From contig JAMWET010003518.1 of NCBI GenBank assembly GCA_024036415.1, positions 388,357 to 452,356 of the forward strand: a DNA stretch of 64,000 nucleotides, given 5' to 3'. The notes beneath the pieces are model-generated. The model saw nothing but the letters and a program-made list of their open reading frames with translations, had not been told where the DNA came from and ran no database searches. This document shows positions 33,456 to 45,259 of the stretch, one piece after another (the stretch's first letter is position 1; each line of letters starts with the position of its first letter). The translations under genes and the position numbers were made by a program. The stretch is from Prochilodus magdalenae. Its lineage: Eukaryota > Chordata > Actinopteri > Characiformes > Prochilodontidae.

Positions 33456-34018
33456 TAAAGTAACTTCTTATATTAATGCCACAAATGGCAGCATATTAGG
33501 ACATGTACTGATACTCTTTGATGGTGGTATAACTGTGTGTAGAGCAGAACACCAGGGGGATCCGGCAGTGACTCTACAGCTCACCAATGCCGGCCATCCA
33601 CATGCACAGTGTCTGGACTACAGAGCTTTTCAGCAGACCAACATTCTCACCGATCACAACAAAGTTGTACAGACATTACACAGTGTCAACCTCGCCCATT
33701 TTCAATGAATGAATTATGCGGCATGGACGAGGACCAGAAACGCTCTGAGTGAGGACTGGAAATGCTGCTTCGCTCCACTCCACACTGGCTCCAGGTGCTG
33801 GTCTTTGTTTTGTTTTAGTTTGTTTCCTTGAAATGGGCTAAATGTTCTCCAATGCTAAGGAATTGGCACACTGTCAGATTTTATCTAAAGCAACTGCAGT
33901 ATGTGTCTTTAACTGGCATTCAACCAGCACATGTTAGATTCATTCTTCATTCCTTCTAACCTAAAGCATAACAAATAATGCTAAGAAAACGCATTTTATG
34001 GCACCTTTACTCCTAATC
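33456..34018. other. Non-coding, nothing recognised
   Basis: Unique-looking sequence with no gene. The 95-codon plus frame at 33421-33708 begins in the GT repeat and has no domain. Confidence 0.45.
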
Positions 34019-34019
34019 A

Positions 34020-34438
34020 TTGTAATAACTGTGATGTGGAGAGATGAGGAGGCAGAATACAAGTGTAAGTTTTTAATATGAGCCCTTAAAACAAACAGAA
34101 ATCAAAGGCGCTAGATAAACAAGTAACTAAACACTACTAGGAGCACGCAACAGGGATACAAAACAACCGACAGAGAATCAAAACAAGCAAGCGCCAAGGT
34201 CACGAGCGGGAGTCTGAATACACAACGGCTAACAAGGAACACCTGGGAAGGGGCGGAGCTACAAACTAAAGACAGGTGAGGGGCATGACAAGCAAGCAGT
34301 GACAGGAGGAGCTATAAACCAAAACAAACAGAAACACATGGCGCAGGACAATAAAAGTCACATGGAAGTTACAGACAAGACAGAAACAGAGAGACAGACG
34401 GGGGAAAGACAAGTCAGGATGAGACAAGTCGTCTGAGA
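34020..34438. repeat. Fish-type dispersed repeat, purine-rich
   Basis: A run of short phrases (aaacaaacagaaatc, caaggaacacctggg, ggggcggagcta, gacaggtgaggggc, gacaggaggagc, ggcgcaggac) in A-rich context. This is a style I recognise as widely repeated in teleost genomes. No protein is encoded. I cannot name the class, and I saw no terminal repeats. Confidence 0.4.
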
Positions 34439-34505
34439 CACTCATACTCCAGTGTGGGACAAGGCAGGAAGGCAGAGAGCTTCAGCGCGTCTCTTGTCTC
34501 TTTCA
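34439..34505. repeat. Local duplication, copy 2 (pair at 31563-31630)
   Basis: The second copy of the roughly 68-bp segment described at 31563-31630, same orientation, 2.9 kb apart. Homology stops sharply on both sides. Confidence 0.75.
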
Positions 34506-34509
34506 AGCA

Positions 34510-35870
34510 TAGCACCGGGTTGCTCCACTGTTTCATCTGCCTGTATCTACAGGACACTTGCTACTATCCTCCTTAACCCCCCACTATACACATCTACACA
34601 ACGTGATATAAAAGGTAGTACTGAGATTACTTTACCCACTGTGGTAGGCTAAATGAGAGGTAGGCAATCCCTTGTGTGTTAATACTCCACCCTTTCTTCA
34701 CTCTGACTACGGCACTGTGTGGGCAACAGTCTAAGAACTGAGCTACAGCAAGGTTGGGTAATGTTAGTTGGTGGTCCTCATGCTCGCTATATCAATACCT
34801 CTGCCTCCTCAACCTGTAACCGGGCCCCCCTAAAATGGAATTCTACACCACTGGCTTGAAGAAACATCAGCAGTGGTCGCGGCCAGGTGCTGCTTGTTAT
34901 TCATCTACTGTATTTGTTTGTGGGTTACCTCAGAGCATTCTGTCTAAAAACGTCCGTTAGCCTTCACACTCATACACCATTCATACGGACAGGACAAGGA
35001 GGACAAAAGCAATGGACTACGTTGTCATCAAAGCACTTGACACAAATGAATCAGACTGGATGATGACTTAAACAGAAACTCTTTCGTTCTGTAACTCATT
35101 CTCTTTGTGCTAAAAAGGAGGCTTCCAATAGAAAAAACCTAGAAAGCCTGGACAAGTGTAAGACCTTTCCCCCACTCGCTTTCCTTTCCTTTCCCACATC
35201 GCTGCTACAAATAGGGGTCACTGGGGGAGAACACCTGGCCCAGTGGGTCATAAATTGTCAGCCCTCAGCTGATTCCTCTTAAAAGATCAAGAAGCGAGAG
35301 AGCTTCGGTGGACTCCAGAGGTGGCTGCCGGGAATCGAGTTTGAAAGTGTATGCTTATACTGGAACACCACATATCTTATGTAATATCGCTCCTTCCTGC
35401 CCCGGATCACATATTTTCACGTGTGTGTAATATTTATTGTGATTATTTTTTAAGTCATTGGTCTAAGGAGGAATAGAAGAAAAAAGAGGAAGACGGGAGT
35501 ATATCCTCTCAGGGTGAGATTCCCATGCTTTCAGGAGCAGATCAGAGGAGAAAGAAGGTTTTGGCATGTGGCTTACATACTTCTCGACTTCTCGTAGGAT
35601 ATTTTCATTAGCATATGAGTCTCTTGTCGGTCTGCGACTGGAGCAGACGTGACAAAGACTGGAGAGACCGTCTGATAAATGTGTGTGTGGCTGAGAGACG
35701 AGTGTAATCACTGGAATCCTTCAATCTAAAGTCAAGCAATCTGAGGCCGTTGTCTCTGGAATCCCTGGAATAACACAATGTACAATTGCGGTAATATGAA
35801 GTTAGGCAAAAATATCCAAAACAGATCAAATGGAGGTAAATAGTTTGGCTTTTCTGGATTAATATAATAG
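34510..35870. other. Non-coding, nothing recognised
   Basis: No gene, RNA or tandem array seen. Frames of up to 82 codons have no domain. Confidence 0.45.
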
Positions 35871-35875
35871 AGAAA

Positions 35876-36024
35876 AGTCACAATGAGTCATGTAGAGCTA
35901 TGATGGAACATATCAGAGGACTCTTCAAATACAGCACAAGAGCTCTCACTTGGCACACATTCTGTACCTCATAAAACTGCAACACCAAATAGCCAAAATG
36001 AAAAGTATGAACTGGCTGAGTCTG
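35876..36024. repeat. Diverged duplication, copy 1 (pair at 36217-36364)
   Basis: Shares, in order, cacaatgagtcatgt, acatatcag, ttcaaatacagc, aaactgcaacac, agccaa and a closing ggctga with 36217-36364. Spacing is nearly conserved, so these are two copies of one roughly 148-bp unit about 340 bp apart in the same orientation. Confidence 0.7.
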
Positions 36025-36216
36025 TAAATTGGCAAACTGGCCAAACTGGTAGATTGGCCAATGGCCTCCTTTTTTCCCTTTTTTCTTTCTTTCATTCTTT
36101 CCCAGATTCCACATTTCCAGTACTTTTTGCTACCCAAACCTGCATTTCAAAAACCTGCTGTTAAAATAATGATGTGAATGAATGGCTTCACTGACAATAG
36201 GAAGTAGCTGGCTATT

Positions 36217-36364
36217 GCCACAATGAGTCATGTGTAATTATTAGTACATATCAGTATAGGTGTATCAGAAGCATTCAAATACAGCTCAAGTGGATTTGCC
36301 TGGATTCTTTAGATCCTAAAACTGCAACACAGAAGCCAATATAAATAGTATAAATTGGCTGACA
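36217..36364. repeat. Diverged duplication, copy 2
   Basis: The partner of 35876-36024. The divergence and small indels show that the duplication is old. No coding sequence in either copy. Confidence 0.7.
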
Positions 36365-36488
36365 GCATGTTTGGAGAACAAATCTGTTGACCCTGACTGG
36401 TCACTCCTAATCAGTAGCATACAGACAGATACAGACACTGGCGACTTTTTTTTTGACTGACCTTTTTAAACTAAAACAAAATACATTG

Positions 36489-36489
<1 letters not shown>

Positions 36490-36526
<37 letters not shown>

Positions 36527-36531
36527 CCCTA
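36490..36531. repeat. Interstitial telomeric repeat (CCCTAA)n
   Basis: Nearly seven units of the vertebrate telomere hexamer on the plus strand, with one extra A after the third unit, in otherwise ordinary AT-rich sequence. Too short to be a chromosome end. Such short internal tracts are usually explained by telomerase-mediated repair of a double-strand break, or mark an old rearrangement. Confidence 0.95.
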
Positions 36532-36534
36532 GAA

Positions 36535-37688
36535 ACATAAGACATATAAAACATAAACATTATTTTACCAATGTTTGTAAAATAAAACCATCAATAAAGA
36601 GTTGAGGATAAATAAGAATAGAAGATATTAGAATGTTCAACTTTTCACCAAACAGGATCCTTCAACCATCCATCACATTCTTCTCAAGGTTTTACGGGCA
36701 AATGAAAGTTAGGGTTCCTGTAGCGTGACAGGCGTTTAAAAAGCTGTTCTGAAAGCTCAGCTGTTGTCTGTGTGTGGGGAGCAAATCCGCAGGTTTTTGC
36801 ATGTGCTATGACTTCATGGCTTTGATACCTCACTCACTCTGCTAGCACTCAGTAGTTATGATGTCATCCATGTAATAGTGAGACTTAAAACACCCTTGGA
36901 CCTCACTGGTCACAACTGGCGAAGCTTTTATGGCAACATTACAATATGTTGCCCCTGAGATTTAACCCTTGACTTTGTGATAAATACATAACTCATTTTC
37001 TGGTGTTATGCTCTATGAAAACACTTCCCATAACTTCTTAGCCCTTGAATAGAGCTCTGTACGGCACGTGTCTTCTCATGAACCCATTTCACATACACAA
37101 CAACATGCACGTCCATCTACACACACTCACGCATGCAACACGTTTTCCTGCACATGAGCTCTGGAGCAATGACGGGAAAGAGCAGGACTTCCATATTGGG
37201 TGTGAAAGTGCATCGCAGGACCTGTGCCTGGCTTTGCCTTGTTAGGAAGTTCAGGTCTTTGGTATATAAACACAGCAGGGCTGGGTTTGTGAAGCGAGGG
37301 AGGGAAAGAAGGATGGATAGAGTGAGAAAGAAGTTAAGAATGAGGTGGGGGGGAAAGGGGGTATGGAAAACAGTGGACAGTGTTTCGTATCTGATTCAGG
37401 CCTTGAAGAATGTTCCTAAAGGGGAAAGAGGGGAGGGCAGGCATTTCCCAAGCTGCACGTTTGGAATGGCCAGCGTGGTCCCAGAGGGCTGGGCTGGGAC
37501 GGGCTACATAGAAAGCGTGATCCGAGACGCGGACAGGGATTTCCTCCCAAATCAGCTTCGTAACACACTGTACTGCTCACTTTCAAATACACACAACCTC
37601 CACCGGTCTGACCCCTCACACTGCCCATCAGCTGTTAAGTGAGTATAGCTTTTTCAGTGTAACACCTGTGTAACACTCTGCGTGGCAC
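36535..37688. other. Non-coding; one long anonymous frame
   Basis: A 169-codon plus-strand frame (37133-37642) crosses GC-richer sequence but has no domain, no convincing splice signals and a purine-rich low-complexity stretch in the middle, so I treat it as chance. No other feature seen. Confidence 0.4.
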
Positions 37689-37689
37689 C

Positions 37690-38125
37690 ACATTCTAGAG
37701 GTTCGTTTTAATTTCCTGTCTGCGTCTATTTTGGCATGTTGCCTCTCTGTGATCATCTCTGTGATCATTGCATTGTCTTACAACACAGCTCATTAAATTA
37801 TTCATGATCTCATCATTACACAGAAACAGCTTGTTTCATTCTAGGGCCAAATCATAGGGTGTAAATGGGCGTGTAAAACCACATCTAGCTATTTCTCACA
37901 CCAACCAAAGTTATAAACCTTCGCCGCACACATCAGAGAACAGTCTAAAATGCTGAATATATTCTATGTGTGTTCTAATTGATTTCAGAGGTACACTGCG
38001 CCATAGAGGACATAAAATGCCATAGAAAATAAAGTTGTACAATAAAGTTATGTGTGATATTTCAGTGATATGATGACATATCATGATATGTTTATGATTA
38101 AAACTATGTGTCTCTGGCTGTGCTG
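37690..38125. repeat. Dispersed repeat family R1, copy 2 (longest)
   Basis: Matches 31135-31372 in its first half. Its second half (ggacataaaatgc, aataaagttg, atatgatgacat, tgattaaaa, ctctggctgt) matches 41487-41585. It therefore joins both partial copies into one repeat of at least 430 bp. Non-coding, class unknown. Confidence 0.6.
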
Positions 38126-38129
38126 ATTT

Positions 38130-40298
38130 TACAAAATGTACAATATTATAAAACTACCAGTCACTATTGTGCAACACTGATTTTGTGCAACAGCGATAGC
38201 TGTTAACATCACAACTACATTGTACAGCTGATAGAAAAATGCAGAATTCCCTCAACAACTTATCTAATTGTTTGTTTATTTGTTTGTTTGTTTTCCTACA
38301 TAGGTCTACAAACATGAATAAACATGTATTTCATTCCTTAAAGTGCTCTTCATGGTGATGGAGGATTGTTGTAACAATAGCCATTACAGTTTTACACCTA
38401 CACATCACTGAGAACAGCCACCGCATTTGAAAGGTTTGTACAGGCTAGTAGTTAAAGAGCAACGCAGGTGTGTGTTTTGTGATTGGCCGAATAGCAGAGT
38501 GGTTAAGTCATTTACTGTGCACATGGATAAGCAGGATTCAAGCAGGCGCAAGGAAGTACATATTAGGCTTCTAACACAGCGTTCCTGCCAGTGTAATTAC
38601 ATCATTCTGGCTGCGGGCCTGAAAAGTAATCTGATCTGTTCTGTCATTGCTTCCCTTTATAATGCATTAAGCGAGGAAGCTTGAAATGACAAACAATAAA
38701 TACAATTTCACAAACATGTTCAACAACGTTACTTGTACACGATTCCTCCAGCTTTTGCAAAGACAAACAGTAAGCTCTACACAGCTTTCTGGTGAACTCT
38801 GAGAAATCTTGCTCATTTCCGACAAGCATTCTGAAAAGCTTGGAGTCTGGACACTGAACATGCACACAGCAAATACATACTCACTTTCCCACACATGTAC
38901 AACATCCTTTGAGTACCACAGTGCCAAGCTCGGGTTTAGCTCATTGGCAAGCTCAGCATGGACAGCACTGTAGTGTGATTCACCAGCACCGGAGCTCCAA
39001 GCCACAGGCACGCCACAGCAAACAGTGTAGCCAGGCAGCTGTGTATGCCAGGAGAGTAAATGTTTACTATGTGCTTTTGGAGCTAAACATGTTACTGCAC
39101 TGGACACTCTAAACAGGTCCAGGATCAGTGTGTAGAGCAACGTGTAGCAAAGTGATGAAAAATGCTGTTTAGAGATATCTGTCCCTCAACACCAGCATAT
39201 GATAGCCATTCCAGGAACATGCCCTGACCCCACATCCCCTCTTGCATAGACAACCAGAGGTTTGTAAGAACAGACTTGCATATAAACATTCAAAAATATC
39301 CTTGTACTTTTGCAGACAAATATATTATGCTGTGGGATCAGAAAAAAAACTCACAGTGGTTGCTGAACAAGCAGGATCACCAAGTTTTCATCTCTGTATT
39401 ATTTAATCAATGTCTCATATAGGGATGCAGATATCTCTTATATGCTAGGAGTCTCCTGATACAGATTCTCATTATCTGAATAGCTGATGCTTAAGCACAT
39501 CTGTTGCTAACGGTTTGTTAGGACTTTTGTTATTATACTAACAAAGTAGCATCATATACAGAAAGACGATATTTTGTCTCTCACTCCAATGCTTCAATTA
39601 GCAGGTGGGGAACATTTGCGGATGAATGTGTGCACATTAATATTAACATTTTTAATCAGTCATTTTTATGGTCTAGAAGGTTTATACAATCCGTTCTGTA
39701 ATGACCATAACTCAGAACTCATCAAATGGTCATAATGGCTATGATTAGCTGAAATGCAATTTGTTTCTAAAGGTCAGCATCAATGCTGTTACAAATCTAG
39801 TATGGCAGATCAGTGGATCCCTGCGCTTTAAATGAAACTTGATCACAAATTGAATCCACTGATCCAGATCATTTTACTGTTTTCCCAATTTATTTCGTAT
39901 TAGTGGGCCTAGTATTATTATTTTGTACTATAGGTTTTGGTTCACCATGATTGGACCCTGGATGAGTTGATGACACAGAGGCTGCAAGCTAACTTTGGGC
40001 TATGTCGATTACTAGCTTAGCCTACATGACTCTTTAAGGGCTACAGCTGTAAGATATATGGCCTGCATGCTGTCTTATACAAGATAAATTACAGCCAAGT
40101 GTTGTTTTGGTTCTGATCTTATACTGGACAACATTTCATGAATAGAGCATGGTGCTTACAGTAAGCGTGGTCATAATAACTTCTACTGAGAGACACATCA
40201 TGCCAGACGACCAATGGAGCATTTCCATTACATGGTACGGCTTGACTCAACTCTATTTCTTTTGATGCTTGCTACTTTGCTTCCACTGCAGATCTAGT
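38130..40298. other. Non-coding, nothing recognised
   Basis: No gene recognised. The 157-codon minus frame at 38667-39140 lacks any domain. The rest is AT-rich and unique-looking. Confidence 0.45.
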
Positions 40299-40300
40299 TT

Positions 40301-40527
40301 TTACATTTACATTTACGGTATTTAGCTGACGCTCTTATCCAGAGCGACTTACAAGGTTAATCATATTACAGGTAGGCCAATGTAGTGTCAAGAGTCTTGC
40401 CCAAGGACTCTTATTGGTGTAGCACAGCCTAGTCAGTCAGCCCGGGATTCAAACCCCAGTCTCCCACGTGTGGTGGTTGCTATTTGGCGGGTAGTGGTGT
40501 TATCTGCTGAGCTACACCAACTACATC
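40301..40527 (-). mobile_element. tRNA-derived SINE, full-length copy 3
   Basis: The same family as 1197-1414 and 9218-9426. On the minus strand the head begins near 40527 (gtagttggtgtagctcagc), the B box is at 40455-40445 (ggtttgaatcc), the tail motif cgctctggataagagcgtc lies near 40347-40329, and the end is an atttacat repeat at 40320-40303. The tandem acatttacattta end is typical of the short 3' repeats left by target-primed insertion. Confidence 0.85.
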
Positions 40528-40529
40528 AC

Positions 40530-41436
40530 CTTTTTTTTAACATCACCTTTTTGTATTAGCTCAGCTCGCTTGGAACCCCATCAAAGGCAGCACCAAAAAT
40601 CCCGGTACCAGGTTTGCCCAATGAAAAAAGTGATTAGAGCTAACTTATGTTTAGTCAGACTGTTCTGAATCTTGATGGTCTTAAAGTGGGCATACTTAAG
40701 CCAAAGTTTGCAAACAATCAGCACCAATTAATGTTCTCCTCCCAGCTATATCGCCATTAGAAATGTGGAAACATAATAGGTTTGGTCATAAATACACTGA
40801 GAATACTGGATTGTGAACTCATTTTAGTGAACCAGGTCAATTTGTGAGGTAAGTGTATCATTATAACCTTAATATTTAGTGTTCAGCACCTACTTCTACA
40901 CACTGTTTCCAAGCCAGTTCGGCCTCACAGCACCCTTTTCCCATTGCTTCTGATTCTCATTTTCACAGTTAACCCAGGTGTAAAGCAAAGAGAGCCAAAC
41001 CTCTGTCATCTCCATCCAGGGTCAACTTTCTTCCTATAAGAGTGAGCTGAGATGTAATATCCGGCATGGACTATCTTCCAAAATGCCTTATGTCTGATGC
41101 TCATCTGGTGTGGATTTACCAGCATGCGGCTCCATTTGGTGCGTCTCTTTCTAATTCCACAGTAATAATGCACGAATTTTGAGGCTTCCACTAAACCACA
41201 CTGAAAAAGGCCTGGAGAGCACCGCATAAATCATAACTGCATCTGCCGCAACAGCTGTGTGCACATCATAGCGTATCAAAACATTTATGTGGTATGAGAA
41301 AAAGTGATTTATGGGAAGAAGAGCATGCAGTGGGCACTTTTCCCGGCATGCCAAGTAGATTTGGTGATGTCTGACAGGACATGTCCAAGATTCAAGGGTT
41401 TCATTGTTCACTGCGGATGGCTGCTTTCAAGTAAGT
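40530..41436. other. Non-coding, nothing recognised
   Basis: No gene, RNA or repeat that I can support. Confidence 0.45.
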
Positions 41437-41438
41437 CT

Positions 41439-41482
41439 GTTTTTTTTTTTTGTTTTTTTTTTGGTTTTGTTTTTTTTTTTTT
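41439..41482. repeat. Poly-T tract with G interruptions
   Basis: About 44 bp of T broken by single G and GG. It directly precedes a piece of repeat family R1 on its right side. Confidence 0.9.
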
Positions 41483-41486
41483 ACTG

Positions 41487-41585
41487 CAGGGTAGCGGACA
41501 TAAAATGCAGTGTTAGATAAAGTTGCTGAATATTGCCATGATGATAACATTATGATTAAATGAGTGCGCCCCTGGCTGTACAACA
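41487..41585. repeat. Dispersed repeat family R1, copy 3 (3' part)
   Basis: Contains ggacataaaatgc, gataaagttgctgaatatt, gatgataacattatgatta and cctggctgtac, matching the second half of 37690-38125 in the same order. Confidence 0.55.
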
Positions 41586-41589
41586 AGTA

Positions 41590-42678
41590 CTGTGCATTGG
41601 GCATACAATATATTTATAGCTCTGCTGACCATGACTCACTTTCATCTACTGCCCTCTAGTGGTGGAAATGAATCTATTCTATACATGACACAGTCTCAAT
41701 ACCAAACTGTATAAAATGTCATGGTGTGTGACTGTACTGCTGTAAATGTTTGGGTTAGGCATTTTCTGATTTATTAAAATTACATGCTTCATTTTAAGGC
41801 ATCACATTATGGTCCAGACCTGGCCTCCAGCCTGACCAGTCTACAGTGCATGCACCTGCAAAACACTTTTCATGGAGAACTCAAACTTGATCCTCTGTAA
41901 AAGACAGAATAGTAGGACAAGTAGTGTCCTCAAGCAGTGTCCATACTAGTAACTTAAATCCACAGTCTAAATAGTGGAGGACTGGTAACCTAAGATCTGC
42001 CCATAAGCCATTCTTCATTCTGCACTATACCTGCACTGTGTGGTGCTGGTGCATTCAGTCAGGGTGAGTCAAATGTCAAGAGCTCTTCAAGTATCTGCAA
42101 GATGCAATGCCCCTGTGGGTAACCAGGAGAGTCAGGAGAACTCCCGATGGGCTGCTTGTGTTTTTAATTTGGCTACTGTGAACTAATGTATAACTTCAAG
42201 CCAGAGAACGTTTGGCCAAACTGTAAATCATATAATTATGTAAAAGCTATAGATAGTACTTATGTATTAACGTACCACCACAGCCCCCACCTCAAGTGGT
42301 ATAGGCCTGGTTTTCATTTCCCATTATGTTCACTTACATTCACTTACATTCAGACACTGGTATGAGCACAAGTGAACTGTGCAAGACTGTGCAAGTGGAC
42401 TGGAAGATCAAATGAGGAGCTAGAAATAGCTTGTGGAGATTGGTGCCTTAGATTTATGGATCTGGTACTGGCTGCCACAACAGAGTTCCTCACTGCTTTT
42501 TGCATTACCAGTGTAGCAGTTTTCATACATGAATCATGTGAAAATGGACAGCAGTGACAAAAAAAAAAACATGGTGGCAACGAGGGGACAAGAATGAAAC
42601 AGCATTTGAGGACACATAGCACGGTAGTGACAGATGCTGATGTCAGCTTACTTAGCATACTAGGGTATGCCATACAGC
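41590..42678. other. Non-coding, nothing recognised
   Basis: No gene recognised. The minus frame of 107 codons at 42350-42673 has no domain. Confidence 0.45.
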
Positions 42679-42680
42679 GT

Positions 42681-42858
42681 ATTTGGGCTGGAGGTTAGGG
42701 AACCAGCCTTGTAACCAGCTGGAAGGTTGCTAGTTCAATTCCCTGTGCTGATGATTACGGCTAAAGTGCCCTTGAGACAGGCACCTAACCCCCAAAATCC
42801 TCCCTGGGTGCTGTGGCTAGGACTGCCCACCACTCTGGGCAAGTGTGCTCACTGCCCC

Positions 42859-42895
<37 letters not shown>

Positions 42896-42965
42896 CACTT
42901 CACAGAAGGGTTAAATGTGGAAGACGAATTCCTCTGTGTGCAAATCACAAATAGCAACGAATGGC
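42681..42965 (+). mobile_element. tRNA-derived SINE of a second family, with internal (TG)n
   Basis: The head reads gggctggaggttagggaacc with an A-box-like part. A B-box-like part lies at 42731-42742 (tagttcaattcc). The body carries cccttgagacaggcaccta and ctgcccaccactctgggcaa, then a (TG)n run at 42862-42893, then a tail with agaagggttaaatgtgg. This order is known from SINEs in several bony fishes. It differs throughout from the SINE family at 1197-1414. The internal TG run makes the copy a ready microsatellite. Confidence 0.75.
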
Positions 42966-42969
42966 CCTA

Positions 42970-45065
42970 ACACTCTCTAGTCCAGGAACGATTGGAATCA
43001 TCTCATTCTAATTTGCTGTCATGATTATGTAACACTGAGACAAAGCCTTTCAGCAGTTTTCATTTTATCAATTGTTTGCCCTCTTGGTTAGCCATCACAG
43101 TGTAGCATATACACCATAAGAATAAGAACGAGGGAAGATTTTAGAAAAAACTATTTTGTTACAGTTCAAGGTGGACTGGTCTGCATCCAGTAACACCGGG
43201 AAACCAGCCCCACTCCTGCCCTGGTAAGAGTCTTAATGTTATCATTATGTACTAGACTGAAGGGGATCCCCACAACATGTTCACCTACCACTCTGCTGTC
43301 TCAAAAGCTGCCAACTACTATTCAAACATTAAACATCTCATATTTTGGGGGCTTATGTTATTTGAGACAGTCTTGAGTGATAGGATCATGCTCTGATTCC
43401 ACATGACCACATAAAAAGCCAGGTGTAAACACAACAAGGACACATCATATTATAACTGGATCACTGAAATCACATTCGGAGGTGCACAAAGACAAATCTT
43501 GACCACTTTCAACACAAGTGCCAATTAAATAGAATCTACAGAAATCAGAGCAGCTGCAACAAAGAGTCTTCCGCTCCACTGATGCAGACGATCTGTCGTC
43601 TGAACTCGAGTGTGTGGCTCAGCCATTACTTGTATTAACTGGAAAAAAAGAGGAGGACCTTTATCACTTCCATGAACAAGTACTTCGCTCCCATGCAGTC
43701 ACCTCCACCAACCACACAAGACACTTGAGAGAAACAGAATATGGATGGGCTAGTTGCGCCTTTTAAATGCTACTCCCATCCAAGTGTGTACTCTTCCTTT
43801 TCCAAATGATTTAGGCAGTCTTTAGAAAAAGTCCTGGAATTCTCTACAAACTTTACTTTTTAGAAAATATATTTTATTTAGCTGATACATCTTAATATAT
43901 AAAATTTTAGAGATAATTTTAATATTGTTGTAGGCTAATTTTTAAATTAGGTAACTTATTATAATTATCAGGCATTTTCTAAAGAAATTATAGTAAGCCA
44001 AATGTTCCTACTATACTGTCAGATCATTTTGAATGTTTCAAACATGTTACAGATAAATAAGCAAAATGATCTGCCAATACAGTGAAATAATTTGTCTTAC
44101 AAAAAATCTGTTAAAATAAGTAGAAATACCTGGGAATAAATGGCATAATCTTAAAGTTAGCTTACTGCAATCTTAAAATGAGAATTCTAAGATATACCAA
44201 CAAGATATAAGAGTGTTTTACTTGGCAAGATAGCATTTTCTTTTTGTGGTGTGTGGTAAAAAAGCAGGTTACTGAGTATAAAAGAGATACCCTTCCTAGG
44301 AGATCTTGGAAAATTTACGAAAAAAACTGCAAATACCTTTTCTGTGGTGTTTACAACCCTAAAGTAAGCCTGTTTCTCTAAGAAGAGAGATAAGACATGA
44401 GTACACTAGTATGCCAAGTCAAAAGCATTTAGGGGAATTGGTAAAAAACCATCATCCTTAGTTTTGAGTACATAAGCTCTTGTGTTCACATTACTGATGA
44501 ACGAAGACTAGACATTTAACTGTGAATCCAAGCAATTGTGGTGGGCACAGACATTCCACAAGGTGGCAGTGTTACTCCACATACTTAAATTCTTTGTTTC
44601 GCGGCCTTTTCAAGCTCTCGTGCGCACTGGGCATGTAACTGATAGAGATATTATAAAATATTAGTAACACTGGATATCTGCACCCTCCATATCACACACC
44701 AGTCATTAAATTCTGTTTTAAAAACTAAAGGCAACCATCGTGAGCACTCCTTACTCTGAATTTGGTGTTGGGATAAATGCTGAGAGTGTGGTAGTGATAT
44801 AGGCAGTGACACAGTTTAGCTGATCATGGTAATGTTATTAAAGTTAAAACCAGTCCGTCATCAGTGGGAACCGATTACCTCCAATGACGTCTCGTTTACT
44901 CCTTTCACTAATGCAATTCAAGGACAGCAACAGCAGCTCAGGGTACACTAAGGGGTCATGGGAAAGAGAGTTTATGTTGGGTAGTGTGCATGTGCACTAT
45001 GAGTGTACATACAATATCTGACAATCTCTCTTTCTGATACATGATATGTAACAATGACGTACTTG
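42970..45065. other. Non-coding, nothing recognised
   Basis: No gene recognised. AT-rich between 43850 and 44250. Confidence 0.45.
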
Positions 45066-45068
45066 TGT

Positions 45069-45256
45069 AGTGTGTCCAGACCTAAGGGCCACTGTGGCTG
45101 CAGGTGTTGATTCCAACACAGCAGACGCAGACATGAACAATCACTTGCAGACTAAACAGTTGATTAAACATGTGGATCTGTGGATTCATTGCTTGTTTCC
45201 TTTCCTTTAAAACCTACAGCCACACCGGCCCTTTGAATGTAAGACTGGACACCACT
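45069..45256. mobile_element. MITE-like element with inverted ends
   Basis: The left end (tgtgtccagacctaagggcc, then actgtggctgcaggt) and the reverse complement of the right end (ggtgtccagtcttacattc, then aaagggccggtgtggctgtaggtt) match over about 35 bp with small gaps. The interior has cagttgattaaacatg. The general form (tccagacctggagggcc...gctgcaggttt...attaa...aacctgcag...ctggac) is familiar as a widespread fish repeat. Non-coding. Confidence 0.6.
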
Positions 45257-45259
45257 GAT

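Noticed and set aside
37133..37642. 169-codon plus-strand open frame
   Set aside because: No recognisable domain, a purine-rich middle that gives Arg/Lys/Gly runs, and no convincing splice sites; consistent with chance in GC-richer sequence.
38486..38542. tRNA-like words (agcagagtggttaag ... aggattcaagc)
   Set aside because: The A-box-like part is suggestive, but the B box does not fit and no cloverleaf can be drawn; at most an old SINE scrap.
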